This document shows, piece after piece, positions 1 through 6,962 of a stretch of DNA of 29,733 nucleotides (positions are counted from its first letter, which is position 1; each line of letters starts with the position of its first letter). Origin of the DNA: Clostridiales bacterium (lineage in GTDB: Bacteria > Bacillota > Clostridia > Lachnospirales > Lachnospiraceae). A program made the translations under genes and the position numbers. The notes under the pieces were generated by a model that saw nothing but the letters and a program-made list of their open reading frames with translations, was not told the DNA's origin and made no database searches. The stretch spans positions 1 through 29,733 of the forward strand of contig JAHZAR010000029.1 of the NCBI GenBank assembly GCA_019423835.1, given 5' to 3'.

Positions 1-575
1 AGAGGGCGAACGGAGCTGAAATTTCAGACGAGATGATTAACGGGCTGAGGACAGGACTGATGGGACCTCTGGCAGGCGTCGGAGACAGTCTGGCAGGCGG
101 TGTGATTTACCCCATTGCAGTGTCCATGGGCTGTTCCATGGCTTTAAGCGGAAATTTTGCCGGCCCGGTGCTGTTCTTTGTGATTTTTACAGGTATTATG
201 CTTGTGGTGGGTTATAATCTGTATTTTATGGGATACAGGAAGGGCAGCCAGGCCGTGATGACTCTTCTGGGAGAAGGAGGAAATTCCATCACAAGGCTGA
301 CAGATGCCTTCGGCATTCTGGGACTGATGGTAATAGGAGCCATGGGAGCGCAGAAGGTTCTGGTGTATGTGCCGGCTGTATTTTCTGTGGGACAGACCTC
401 CGTTGTCATCCAGGATGTGCTGAACGGGGTAGTCATGAACATTCTTCCCTTTGGAATTATCATCGGAGCCTGGATGCTTCTGAGAAGGAAGGTATCCCCG
501 CTCCTTGTGGTTCTGCTTTTGATGGCAGTGGGGATTGTGGGCTATTATCTGGGAATCCTGGGGCTGGCCGTATAG
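1..575 (+). CDS. PTS mannose/fructose/sorbose family EIID component (5' truncated by window edge)
   Basis: The reading frame is open from base 3 to a TAG at 573-575, so this is the C-terminal part of a gene that begins outside the window. The visible protein carries GLMGPLAGVGDS, the signature of the EIID membrane subunit of mannose-family phosphotransferase systems. EIID works with EIIC to form the sugar channel while EIIA/EIIB pass phosphate to the incoming sugar. After the signature come several hydrophobic stretches, a cytoplasmic-looking loop (GYRKGSQAVMTLLGEGGNSI) and a final transmembrane segment ending GILGLAV, as usual for the EIID C-terminus. The other PTS subunits would be expected upstream of the window. 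The sugar specificity cannot be told from this part. The gene converges on the minus-strand deacylase gene with only 21 bases between stops and no clear terminator hairpin. Confidence 0.92.
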   Translation, partial: RANGAEISDEMINGLRTGLMGPLAGVGDSLAGGVIYPIAVSMGCSMALSGNFAGPVLFFVIFTGIMLVVGYNLYFMGYRKGSQAVMTLLGEGGNSITRLTDAFGILGLMVIGAMGAQKVLVYVPAVFSVGQTSVVIQDVLNGVVMNILPFGIIIGAWMLLRRKVSPLLVVLLLMAVGIVGYYLGILGLAV

Positions 576-596
576 ACAGCACAGAGGGCAGTTTTG

Positions 597-1163
597 CTAT
601 TCCAGCCAGGGGAGATCTACAAGCGTATACTCATGTCCCAGAGCGGGAAGGATTTTATCCAGCAGATCACAGGTTCTGATTTTCAGGCTGGAAGTATTGA
701 TACAGGGGTGACAGCCGAAGTATTCATCCTTCAGCACATCTCTGTCAATCGCCAGCCTGACACGGTTTTCTGTATCGTTCATCAGCCCCAGAACACTGAC
801 GGAACCGGGGGTGATGTCGAGAAACTGCTCCATAAATTCAGCAGATGCAAAGGACAGTCTGGAGCAGCCCATCTGCTTGGAAAATATGGCCGTTTTGAAC
901 TTTTTTTCACCGGGCATCAGAAGAAGGTAAAAGTTTGTCTTCTGGGCATTGCACAGGAACAGATTTTTGCAGATACGGATCTGCAGCAGAGCCTCGACTT
1001 CATGGCAGACCTCGATGGTATCTGTGGGATCGTGATCCATCCTCTGGTAGGAAACGCCGAGGCTGTCTAAGAAGTCATAGGCGCGAAGTTCTTTGGAAAG
1101 GCGTCCCGCCTCAGAAGCGGGACGGCCGGTGTATACGGTTTTGTCGATGAAAAGTTTGGTCAT
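597..1163 (-). CDS. Prolyl-tRNA editing-type deacylase (YbaK/ProX, ProXp-ala-like)
   Basis: A 188-residue stand-alone member of the YbaK/aminoacyl-tRNA deacylase superfamily, of the class annotated as prolyl-tRNA synthetase-associated domain protein (PrdX/ProXp-ala). These proteins hydrolyse mischarged tRNA, typically Ala-tRNA(Pro), in trans. Visible family features are the conserved lysine in ICKNLFL (residues 64-70, K66), the LLMPGEKKF strand, the ITPGSVSVLGLMND segment (117-130) and the GCHPCINTSSL loop (150-160) that matches the family GxHP motif. The start at 1163 is chosen because AAAGGAG lies 9 bases upstream; the frame is open further upstream but has no ribosome binding site there. 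It is downstream of, and on the same strand as, the rRNA methyltransferase, but a hairpin terminator and a candidate promoter separate them. The exact tRNA substrate is inferred from the family. Confidence 0.9.
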   Translation of the reverse strand: MTKLFIDKTVYTGRPASEAGRLSKELRAYDFLDSLGVSYQRMDHDPTDTIEVCHEVEALLQIRICKNLFLCNAQKTNFYLLLMPGEKKFKTAIFSKQMGCSRLSFASAEFMEQFLDITPGSVSVLGLMNDTENRVRLAIDRDVLKDEYFGCHPCINTSSLKIRTCDLLDKILPALGHEYTLVDLPWLE

Positions 1164-1269
1164 GGGTAAGATCTCCTTTGTGAGTATGGTAATTGGACTT
1201 TGGGGTAAAGAGGGAAGCGGCGGCAATTTTTCATAAATAATTTCGCCGCTCTTTTGGAACTATTATGCA

Positions 1270-1298
1270 ATTATGCTTGATGGATTTTGCCAGTGCAA
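1270..1298 (-). promoter_or_regulatory. Candidate sigma-A promoter for the deacylase gene
   Basis: Read on the minus strand, a weak -35 TTGCAC (1293-1298) is followed after 17 bases by CATAAT (1270-1275). A second CATAAT follows 8 bases later. It lies just after the methyltransferase terminator and about 100 bases upstream of the deacylase start. The -35 matches only 3 of 6 consensus bases, so the call rests mainly on spacing and position. Confidence 0.4.
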
Positions 1299-1302
1299 TA
1301 CA

Positions 1303-1368
1303 AAAAAGGTGCCATGATTCAGGTGCGAATCTTCCGGGAAATCTATATGTGCCTGGTATTCGCACCTG
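1303..1368 (-). terminator. Hairpin terminator after the rRNA methyltransferase gene, with two competing pairings
   Basis: An 11-bp perfect inverted repeat (CAGGTGCGAAT at 1320-1330 and ATTCGCACCTG at 1358-1368) begins 14 bases after the minus-strand stop codon. On the minus strand the first arm can instead pair its AGGTGC part with a second GCACCT further on that runs straight into a T tract (1303-1308). So one pairing gives the longer stem and the other gives a classic intrinsic terminator. On the plus strand the stem is followed by TTTTCTAATTTTT, so it may work both ways. Confidence 0.6.
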
Positions 1369-1381
1369 TTTTCTAATTTTT

Positions 1382-2647
1382 CTATTTTCTTATTTTCTCC
1401 AATTTCACACAGACTTCGCAGTGTTCCGTCCACGGAAACAAATCCACGGGCCATGCCTCCCTGGCTTTATACCCCTTTTTCTCAAATACCCTCAAATCTC
1501 TGGCCAGGGTTTCCGGCCCGCAGGAGATGTAGACCACGGTTCTGGGCCCTGCCTGTGCTGCGGCGTGGATGAACTCCTCTGTGCTTCCGCTTCTGGGAGG
1601 ATCCATAAATACCACATCCAGACGCTCGCCGTCCGCCGCCATCCGGCTCATAAACCGCCCTGCATCATTGCAGTAGAACTCAATATTTTTAATTTCATTT
1701 CTTCTTGCATTCTGCACGGCGTCCCTGACCGCGTCACGGTTTAATTCCACACCGATTACCCGGCCGGCTCTGCCGCTGGCGGTGATCCCGATGGTTCCGA
1801 TTCCGCAGTAGGCGTCCAGCACGGTTTCCCGTCCTGTCAGGCCGGCCAGTTCCATGGCCTTATGGTAGAGCTTTTCTGTCTGAACCGGATTCACCTGGTA
1901 GAAAGAGCGGGAAGAGATCCTGAATCTGTATCCGCAGAGAATATCCTCAATATAGCCCTTTCCCCAGAGGATGTGTTCCTTTTCACCGAGAATCATGCTG
2001 GTGCTTCGGCCATTTACATTCTGGATAATGGTGGTAATCTCCGGATGCTTCTCCCTGAGGGCTTTGACAAAATGATTCTTGGATGGAAAAACGGGGGAAG
2101 CGGTTACCAGAACCACCATGATTTCTCCTGTTGCAAAGCCCCGCTTGACGAGAACGTGGCGCAGCAGGCCGTAACCAGTATCCTCGTCAAAGGTACGGAT
2201 CTTAAAGGAGCGCAGCATCCCGCGGATGGTGCCGATGATCTCGTCCGCTTTCTCATCCTCAATGAGGCAGGTTTCCACAGGAACCAGCTCATGGGTGCCC
2301 TCTTTATAGACGCCGGAAACCGCATTGCCCCTTCTGTCATGGCCGAAAACGGCGTGCACCTTGTTTCTGTAGTGGTAAGGCTCTTCCATCCCGATAATCG
2401 GTTTTACAGGGCACAGTCCCTTCAGGAGCCCGTTTATTATCTCCTGTTTTACTGCAAGCTGTTTTTCGTAGGAGAGGTGAAGATACTGACAGGCGCCGCA
2501 TTTTTTGTACATGGGACAGGCACTCCGGCTTTTGTCAGAGGTTTTTTCCCCGGCTTTTGGCGGGATGGATGCGGGCCTTCCATAACGCCCCCCATTCTTT
2601 GGGCCAGCTGTCCCGGGCCTGCTGTTTTGTCTGTGTGTAGGTTTCAT
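1382..2647 (-). CDS. rlmD: 23S rRNA (uracil-5-)-methyltransferase, RlmD/RumA family
   Basis: A 421-residue SAM-dependent RNA m5U methyltransferase. The [4Fe-4S] ligand set is visible as C44, C50 and C53 (CPMYKKCGAC) plus C127 (VPVETC). The SAM-binding motif LDAYCGIGTIG is at about 277-287, the FMDPPRSG motif at 347-354, and the catalytic cysteine is C376 in YISCGPETLARDL. The C-terminus ends with the family-typical FPWTEHCEVCVKL. The start at 2647 has AAGGAG 8 bases upstream; the frame stays open 69 codons further up but with no ribosome binding site. In place of the usual N-terminal TRAM domain there is only a 40-residue basic, glycine/proline-rich tail. The modified base (U747, U1939 or both in 23S numbering) cannot be decided from sequence. 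It has its own promoter and terminator. Confidence 0.9.
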   Translation of the reverse strand: MKPTHRQNSRPGTAGPKNGGRYGRPASIPPKAGEKTSDKSRSACPMYKKCGACQYLHLSYEKQLAVKQEIINGLLKGLCPVKPIIGMEEPYHYRNKVHAVFGHDRRGNAVSGVYKEGTHELVPVETCLIEDEKADEIIGTIRGMLRSFKIRTFDEDTGYGLLRHVLVKRGFATGEIMVVLVTASPVFPSKNHFVKALREKHPEITTIIQNVNGRSTSMILGEKEHILWGKGYIEDILCGYRFRISSRSFYQVNPVQTEKLYHKAMELAGLTGRETVLDAYCGIGTIGITASGRAGRVIGVELNRDAVRDAVQNARRNEIKNIEFYCNDAGRFMSRMAADGERLDVVFMDPPRSGSTEEFIHAAAQAGPRTVVYISCGPETLARDLRVFEKKGYKAREAWPVDLFPWTEHCEVCVKLEKIRK

Positions 2648-2719
2648 ATTTCGTTCTCCTTTTTGTTCCTTGGCTCTGTATTCTGGCCGGCTTTGCTCAG
2701 CCGGTTTAGCTGTATGGTA

Positions 2720-2748
2720 ATTATAAAAGATCTCCTGACTGCGATCAA
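2720..2748 (-). promoter_or_regulatory. Promoter of the rRNA methyltransferase gene
   Basis: On the minus strand, TTGATC (2743-2748) is followed after exactly 17 bases by a perfect TATAAT (2720-2725). Transcription would start near 2713, giving a leader of about 65 bases before the ATG at 2647. Confidence 0.7.
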
Positions 2749-2874
2749 TCCCCAGAAAAAGACTGCGGCACGAAGAGAGACGATGGTTCCTCTGCCGGAC
2801 AGTGGGCAGGTTCGGAACGATATTCTCCGGAATTGCAAAAAGATTAGACAACATTATTCTTTTAGGTTATACTT

Positions 2875-2887
2875 AGTCTGTCAGACT
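2875..2887. promoter_or_regulatory. Small palindrome upstream of the LysR-type regulator gene
   Basis: AGTCTG-T-CAGACT is a perfect 13-base palindrome about 65 bases before the TTG start of the LysR gene. It sits in the roughly 305-base divergent spacer 2648-2952, in a stretch that includes TTGCAA and TATTCT hexamers usable as a weak promoter. A site for LysR autoregulation is possible but not proven. Apart from this and the methyltransferase promoter, nothing else clear was seen in the spacer. Confidence 0.3.
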
Positions 2888-2952
2888 CATTAAATTGTTT
2901 ATAGAAAGCGGAGTGACATGACTCATTTTATTATCCCACGGAGGAACTTTTT

Positions 2953-3849
2953 TTGAATCTTGAACGTCTTGAATATTTTGTGGCTGTAGCAGAAAATTTA
3001 AATTTTACACGGGCTGCTGATGCCTGCCATGTGGCGCAGACGGCGGTGAGCCGTCACATCGCTGCCCTTGAGGAGGAGATAGGATGCAAGCTTTTTTTCA
3101 GAAGCAGCAGGGCCGTGGAGCTGACTCCGGCGGGGAAGGCCTTTTATGAGGAGATTGTGCCCATGCTTTCCCACTACCGGCGCGGGGTAGAGCGGGCCAG
3201 AAATGCCTACCAGGGAAAAGCCTCATCCCTCCGTCTGGGAATCGGCCAGTATGAGGGCGGGCTTGCCGCAGAACTCTTTAAGGAGTTCCACAGCCTTTTT
3301 CCTGACATTGTCCTGTCTTTAAGCCAGTATCCCTATGACAGGCTTCCGGAAAGAGTGAGGGATGGAAGTGTGGATGTGGCTTTTCTGAGTCCCTATACGG
3401 AGGGGGCAGAGGAGAGGACGGATTTTGCCATGTATCCGGTTTTCTCTTCCCGCACCTGCGTCCTCCTGGAAAAAGACAGTCCTCTGACGGACAAGATGAC
3501 AGGAGGAAAAGGAGAAAGAAGATATTTCCGGGCAGAAGATTTCCGGGAAATGGAACTGTTTGCCATTGTGGAGCAGGAAGGTGTCATGAGTCTTGAGGCA
3601 ATCCGGACACGCCTTGCGTCCATGGGAGCGGAGCCTCTCAGGCTGACGGCGGCAGACAGCCTGAGCACTCTGTTTTCCATGGTTCGGGCAGGTCTGGGAG
3701 CTGCCCTGGTTCCGGCATTTCTGGAATCTGAGCTGCCGGACGGGCTGGCGCTCTATCCCAAAGGGCCTGCCCTGAGAGAGAGTACTGGTGCATCAGCCGA
3801 AGAGAAAGTGAAAATCCCGCGGCAGAGCTGTTCTGCCGCGGAATTCTGA
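2953..3849 (+). CDS. LysR-type transcriptional regulator with an apparent 3' frameshift
   Basis: The N-terminus (MNLERLEYFVAVAENLNFT) and the helix-turn-helix at about residues 18-37 (AADACHVAQTAVSRHIAALE) are classic LysR. The effector-binding domain follows (VDVAFLSPY, MVRAGLGAALVPAF). The start is TTG at 2953 with GGAGG 8 bases upstream. The open frame ends at 3849 (298 residues), but its last 22 or so residues do not look like a LysR terminus. From 3783 another frame encodes REYWCISRRESENPAAELFC and continues to a TGA at 3921-3923, which is the expected final strand and helix of the family. The switch lies at a G(AG)4 run (3774-3782). Removing one AG unit joins the two frames into a 322-residue protein. 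The gene converges on the M20/transporter unit, which it may control. It could be a true mutation, a slippage-variable allele or a sequencing error. Confidence 0.85.
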   Translation: MNLERLEYFVAVAENLNFTRAADACHVAQTAVSRHIAALEEEIGCKLFFRSSRAVELTPAGKAFYEEIVPMLSHYRRGVERARNAYQGKASSLRLGIGQYEGGLAAELFKEFHSLFPDIVLSLSQYPYDRLPERVRDGSVDVAFLSPYTEGAEERTDFAMYPVFSSRTCVLLEKDSPLTDKMTGGKGERRYFRAEDFREMELFAIVEQEGVMSLEAIRTRLASMGAEPLRLTAADSLSTLFSMVRAGLGAALVPAFLESELPDGLALYPKGPALRESTGASAEEKVKIPRQSCSAAEF

Positions 3850-3883
3850 CGTCCCAGACGGTTATGAACCGGATCAGAAAGCA

Positions 3884-5098
3884 CTATGTCAGGCCGGAAA
3901 CGGCCAGGACAGAGTCCGTCTGACTGTGAAGCTCCAGGAAGCGGACAGCGCAGTTTACATAGATTTCTGTCCCTATGGCCAGCGCATTTTCGTCCAGGCG
4001 CATGGCCGGATGGTGCATACTGTACTCATAGCCGCTTTTGGTGTCTCCTGCTCCCACCATGAGGAAAGCGGACGGGACGCGTTCTGCCACCACAGTGAAG
4101 TCTTCGCTGCCGCCTTCATTGCCCTCCTCAAACAGGCACCCGGGGGGAAGAAGTTCCCGGATGCTGTCAAGACAGCAGTCTAAAACGGCGTCGTGATTGA
4201 CAAGGGGAGGCATCCCGTAGAGATAGTCCACTGCGGCCTCCGCCCGGTAGACGGAGGCGATTCCCTCGGCGATTTCCTTTATGCGCCGTTTTAAAAATTC
4301 CCTCTGCCTGTGGCCGGGGGTGCGCACGGAAACTTCCAGGACAGCGGAGCCTGCCACTGTGTTGCAGGTGGTTCCTCCCTCGATCGTTCCCACCAGCACA
4401 ACTGAGTCCTCATAGGGGGGAATTTCTTTTGCAGCCAGCTCTTCGAGGGCCAGGACAATCCTGGCGGCCACAGAGATGGCGTCTATGCCCAGATGGGGAG
4501 TGGAGCCGTGGGCATCCTTTCCCGTTACAGTAATCCGGACGGCGTCCCCGGAGCGGTTTACAGTCTCGCGGCAGTAGTGGATGGTTCCTGTCTTCGAGGT
4601 TTCCCGTCCCACCAGCACGTGAAGTCCCATGGCTGCATTTACCCTTGGATGTTCCAGGATTCCGGCTTCTACCATGGCTGCAGCGCCGCTTAAAAGCTCC
4701 TCAGCAGGCTGAAACATCAGTTTAACGCGGCCCTTCAGCTTTGCCTCATGCTCCTTTAGCAGCCTGGCGGCTCCTAAGAGCATGGCAGTGTGGGTGTCGT
4801 GGCCGCAGGAATGGCAGTTTCCCGTCGGGCAGGCATAGGGGAGTCCGCTCTCCTCCCGCATGGGGAGAGCGTCCATATCTGCCCGCAGGAGAAAGACGGG
4901 CCCGGGGGCAGAGCCGGCCATGCAGACAACGCCTCCGCCCAGCTCGGCCGGCTCATAGCCATATTCTCTCAATTTTGCAAGGACAAAGGCCCTGGTCTTC
5001 GGAAGCTCAAATCCCACCTCCGCGTTCTGGTGGAGAATTCTTCTGTTTTCAATAATCTCTTTTTTTAATTCCTCTGATACATGGAATACCGGATTCAT
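3884..5098 (-). CDS. M20 family amidohydrolase (M20D, N-acyl-amino acid/hippurate hydrolase type)
   Basis: A 404-residue dinuclear-metal amidohydrolase of the M20D group, which cleaves N-acyl or peptide-like amide bonds to release a free amino acid. Visible motifs are LRADMDALPM (71-80), the metal ligands C98 and H100 in CGHDTH, E133/E134 in QPAEE, H160 in MGLHV and the C-terminal MHHPAM histidines (362-363). The dimerisation (lid) domain lies between about 180 and 300. The start has AGGAGGG 6 bases upstream. It is the second gene of a unit with the transporter 58 bases upstream, suggesting that the transporter brings in the substrate that this enzyme cleaves. If the LysR gene really runs to 3923, the two converging genes overlap by 40 bases. 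The natural substrate is not determined by sequence. Confidence 0.93.
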   Translation of the reverse strand: MNPVFHVSEELKKEIIENRRILHQNAEVGFELPKTRAFVLAKLREYGYEPAELGGGVVCMAGSAPGPVFLLRADMDALPMREESGLPYACPTGNCHSCGHDTHTAMLLGAARLLKEHEAKLKGRVKLMFQPAEELLSGAAAMVEAGILEHPRVNAAMGLHVLVGRETSKTGTIHYCRETVNRSGDAVRITVTGKDAHGSTPHLGIDAISVAARIVLALEELAAKEIPPYEDSVVLVGTIEGGTTCNTVAGSAVLEVSVRTPGHRQREFLKRRIKEIAEGIASVYRAEAAVDYLYGMPPLVNHDAVLDCCLDSIRELLPPGCLFEEGNEGGSEDFTVVAERVPSAFLMVGAGDTKSGYEYSMHHPAMRLDENALAIGTEIYVNCAVRFLELHSQTDSVLAVSGLT

Positions 5099-5117
5099 AG
5101 CAGTCCCTCCTATGTGG

Positions 5118-5158
5118 TGTCTGATTTTGAGTGATTCAATGTCTGATTTTCACTGATT
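5118..5158. repeat. Imperfect tandem direct repeat between transporter and amidohydrolase genes
   Basis: Two 19-base copies (5118-5136 and 5140-5158), starting TGTCTGATTTT and ending TGATT, differ only at three central bases (GAG versus CAC) and lie 22 bases apart. The second copy runs into the stop codon of the transporter. A repeat at a two-helical-turn spacing could be a protein binding site; it could also be a simple duplication. Confidence 0.5.
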
Positions 5159-6338
5159 AAAATAAAATCGGGATGATCATTCCGCCCAGGATGACGGATG
5201 TGAGGCTCACGGACACAACTCCGGCCACCAGCATTTGTGGGAGCAGATAGTCGGTCACCCTCTGTACCTCATCCCCGGTAAATGTACCCTCCTTTGAAAT
5301 TCCCTGAGAAACCTCCATGGCAACAGCGTAGGTGACAGGATATCCAAACAGGCAGGCCAGGCCCACGGCCACAGCCAGATAAAGATTCCACCCAAGAAGC
5401 CTGGCTGCAGCCGAGGAGATCAGAATCACGCCTGCAGCGCCGATAAGCAGAAGCCCGATGACAGGGACGAGAAGCTCCCCGAAATCTGAAAATTTCATAT
5501 TTACGAAGCTGGCAGTGATGGTACAGTAGGTTGCCAGCATCAGAATGCCCTCGCCTCCGGCCGTTTTCAGGCTGCCCTTTTCAATAAAGCCCATAGCGGC
5601 GGCGATGACTCCGAATACCAGAAAGGTGACGCCGTTGCTGATTCCGGTCAGATTTGTACAGAGCTGGGCCAGCAGTCCCACCAGGCCGATTCTGGCGAAG
5701 TGGACAGTGGAGGAGGCGTCCAGGACCTCCGGCAGCCTTGGAATAATGCGGAAATTGATTTCCTTTCCAGTGCGGACAGTTTCCTTCTGATGTCCCCCCT
5801 CCCGGATGAAAGCCTTTGCCGCCCGGCGCAGGCAGAAGGAAGCGATGGGAAGTCCGACGAGAACCTGAAGGGCAGTGACAGCAGCCACGAAGGAAGCCAG
5901 ATCCGGCCGCCCCGCCTTTCCGGCTGCCTCCGTCATCATCATGGTTACAGCCGTCCCCCCTGCTGTGGGAGGGATGGCAGCCAGCGCCTGCTCCCTGCCG
6001 AAAATCAGGGTTCCCACTGTGAGGTCTAATAGGATAATTCCGGCAATGCCGCAGAGAGATATTACGACGGTTTTCCATTCATTTTTCAGATCATTCAGAT
6101 TCATCAGTGAACCTACATTGACGAGGATCAGAGCCATTCCAAAGGTTGGAATGAGCGGGGAGATGCCGGCAAGATCCACGATATCAGCCGGAAGCACCTC
6201 CAGGGTTCCTCCCAGGATCAGGAAAATAAAAATGGCAACCAGTACCGAGGAGATCACTCCTCTTGTCCTTGCCGCCACGTAGTCTCCCACTGCAAAGACT
6301 ACGGCAATAGATGTGAATGCTGCGATGGGAAGTGTCAT
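5157..6338 (-). CDS. Multi-pass membrane transporter of unassigned family, paired with the M20 amidohydrolase
   Basis: A 393-residue, highly hydrophobic protein with roughly ten to eleven membrane segments. A hydrophilic central loop (around residues 175-205, containing REGGHQKETVRTGKE) splits it into two halves of similar size, as in transporters with inverted-repeat folds. A glycine-rich PTAGGTAVTMMMTEAA stretch near residue 125 precedes a short amphipathic region and recalls the substrate/ion-binding hairpins of GltS- and citrate-type secondary carriers, but I cannot assign the family with confidence. The start has GGAGG 7 bases upstream. It is first in a two-gene unit with the M20 amidohydrolase, so an N-acyl amino acid, short peptide or similar carboxylate is a reasonable guess for the substrate. 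Import versus export is not shown by the sequence. Confidence 0.75.
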   Translation of the reverse strand: MTLPIAAFTSIAVVFAVGDYVAARTRGVISSVLVAIFIFLILGGTLEVLPADIVDLAGISPLIPTFGMALILVNVGSLMNLNDLKNEWKTVVISLCGIAGIILLDLTVGTLIFGREQALAAIPPTAGGTAVTMMMTEAAGKAGRPDLASFVAAVTALQVLVGLPIASFCLRRAAKAFIREGGHQKETVRTGKEINFRIIPRLPEVLDASSTVHFARIGLVGLLAQLCTNLTGISNGVTFLVFGVIAAAMGFIEKGSLKTAGGEGILMLATYCTITASFVNMKFSDFGELLVPVIGLLLIGAAGVILISSAAARLLGWNLYLAVAVGLACLFGYPVTYAVAMEVSQGISKEGTFTGDEVQRVTDYLLPQMLVAGVVSVSLTSVILGGMIIPILF

Positions 6339-6404
6339 AATAAGCCCTCCTTCTGATGTCTGTGTTTTGGTTGTATGAAGTCTATCACAGCCTGAAAGAA
6401 AAGT

Positions 6405-6441
6405 ACAATATCAATAGTGAGTAGGTGCAATATCAAAAGTG
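6405..6441. promoter_or_regulatory. Candidate operator: direct repeats between the divergent transporter and cytidine deaminase genes
   Basis: ACAATATCAATAGTG (6405-6419) and GCAATATCAAAAGTG (6427-6441) match at 13 of 15 bases and are 22 bases apart, about two helical turns, so a protein would meet both on the same DNA face. They lie 67-103 bases upstream of the transporter start and just upstream of the deaminase promoter. The nearby LysR protein is one candidate binder. On the minus strand each copy also contains TTGATA, so part may serve as a -35 box. Confidence 0.45.
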
Positions 6442-6463
6442 TTATGGAAGGAGAGAGATTCCA

Positions 6464-6472
6464 TGTTATAAT
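6464..6472 (+). promoter_or_regulatory. Extended -10 promoter of the cytidine deaminase gene
   Basis: TGTTATAAT gives a perfect -10 hexamer (6467-6472) with the TG extension one base upstream. There is no good -35, as is common for extended -10 promoters. The predicted start near 6479 leaves a leader of about 35 bases before the ATG. Confidence 0.6.
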
Positions 6473-6513
6473 GAGCTGCGGCAAAGACAAATTTCACTGG
6501 AAGGGAGAAACAT

Positions 6514-6954
6514 ATGATGGATATATGGGAAAAGTTATATTTCAAAGCAAAAGAACAGTACCATCCAAAGGACGTATCACCTTTTATCTATGCACACCAT
6601 GTGGTCTGTGCCTTGGAAAGTGAGAACGGAGAAATTTATACGGGATTCTGCATTGAAAGCTGCTGCGGTGTTCTCGATCTGTGTGCAGAGAGAACTGCCG
6701 CGCTGAATATGTACATGAACAGCGGTCAGACGGTTGTGAAAAGGCTGATCGCATTCAGAGACAAAGCGCCCTTTGGTGAGGAAAGCGGAATGCCCTGCGG
6801 CGCCTGCAGAGAATTTTTCATGCAGCTAAACAGTAAGAATGAAGAGATGGAAATCATGGTTGACTATGACAGGAGAAAGACAGTCCGGCTGAAGGAATTA
6901 CTGCCCAACTGGTGGGGATGGTACCGCTGCAAAAACAGTGAAGGGAACCGGTAA
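6514..6954 (+). CDS. cdd: Cytidine deaminase-like zinc hydrolase
   Basis: A 146-residue member of the cytidine deaminase fold. The zinc ligands and catalytic glutamate are clear: C57 and E59 in CAERTA, then C95 and C98 in MPCGACREF. Family members deaminate cytidine/deoxycytidine to uridine, but the same small fold includes blasticidin-S deaminases and enzymes of unknown substrate. The usual SxFxVGAAL strand near the active site reads SPFIYAHHVVCAL here, and the C-terminal half is short, so the substrate may differ from plain cytidine. AAGGGAG lies 6 bases before the ATG at 6514; a second ATG follows at once. It is divergent from the transporter unit and converges on the Crp/Fnr gene with an 8-base gap and no terminator. 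Confidence 0.85.
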   Translation: MMDIWEKLYFKAKEQYHPKDVSPFIYAHHVVCALESENGEIYTGFCIESCCGVLDLCAERTAALNMYMNSGQTVVKRLIAFRDKAPFGEESGMPCGACREFFMQLNSKNEEMEIMVDYDRRKTVRLKELLPNWWGWYRCKNSEGNR

Positions 6955-6962
6955 GCCTTCAC

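Noticed and set aside
594..1070. Plus-strand open frame opposite the deacylase gene
   Set aside because: It is antisense to a gene with clear family motifs and a good ribosome binding site, and its own product matches nothing.
1216..1250. Inverted repeat AGCGGCG/CGCCGCT in the leader of the deacylase gene
   Set aside because: The outer 7 bp pair well, but the inner part is AT-rich and mismatched and no proper T tract follows on the coding strand, so I could not assign it a role.
1862..2893. Long plus-strand open frame of 343 codons opposite the rRNA methyltransferase
   Set aside because: It mirrors a well-supported gene in GC-rich sequence and has no ribosome binding site or recognisable domain.
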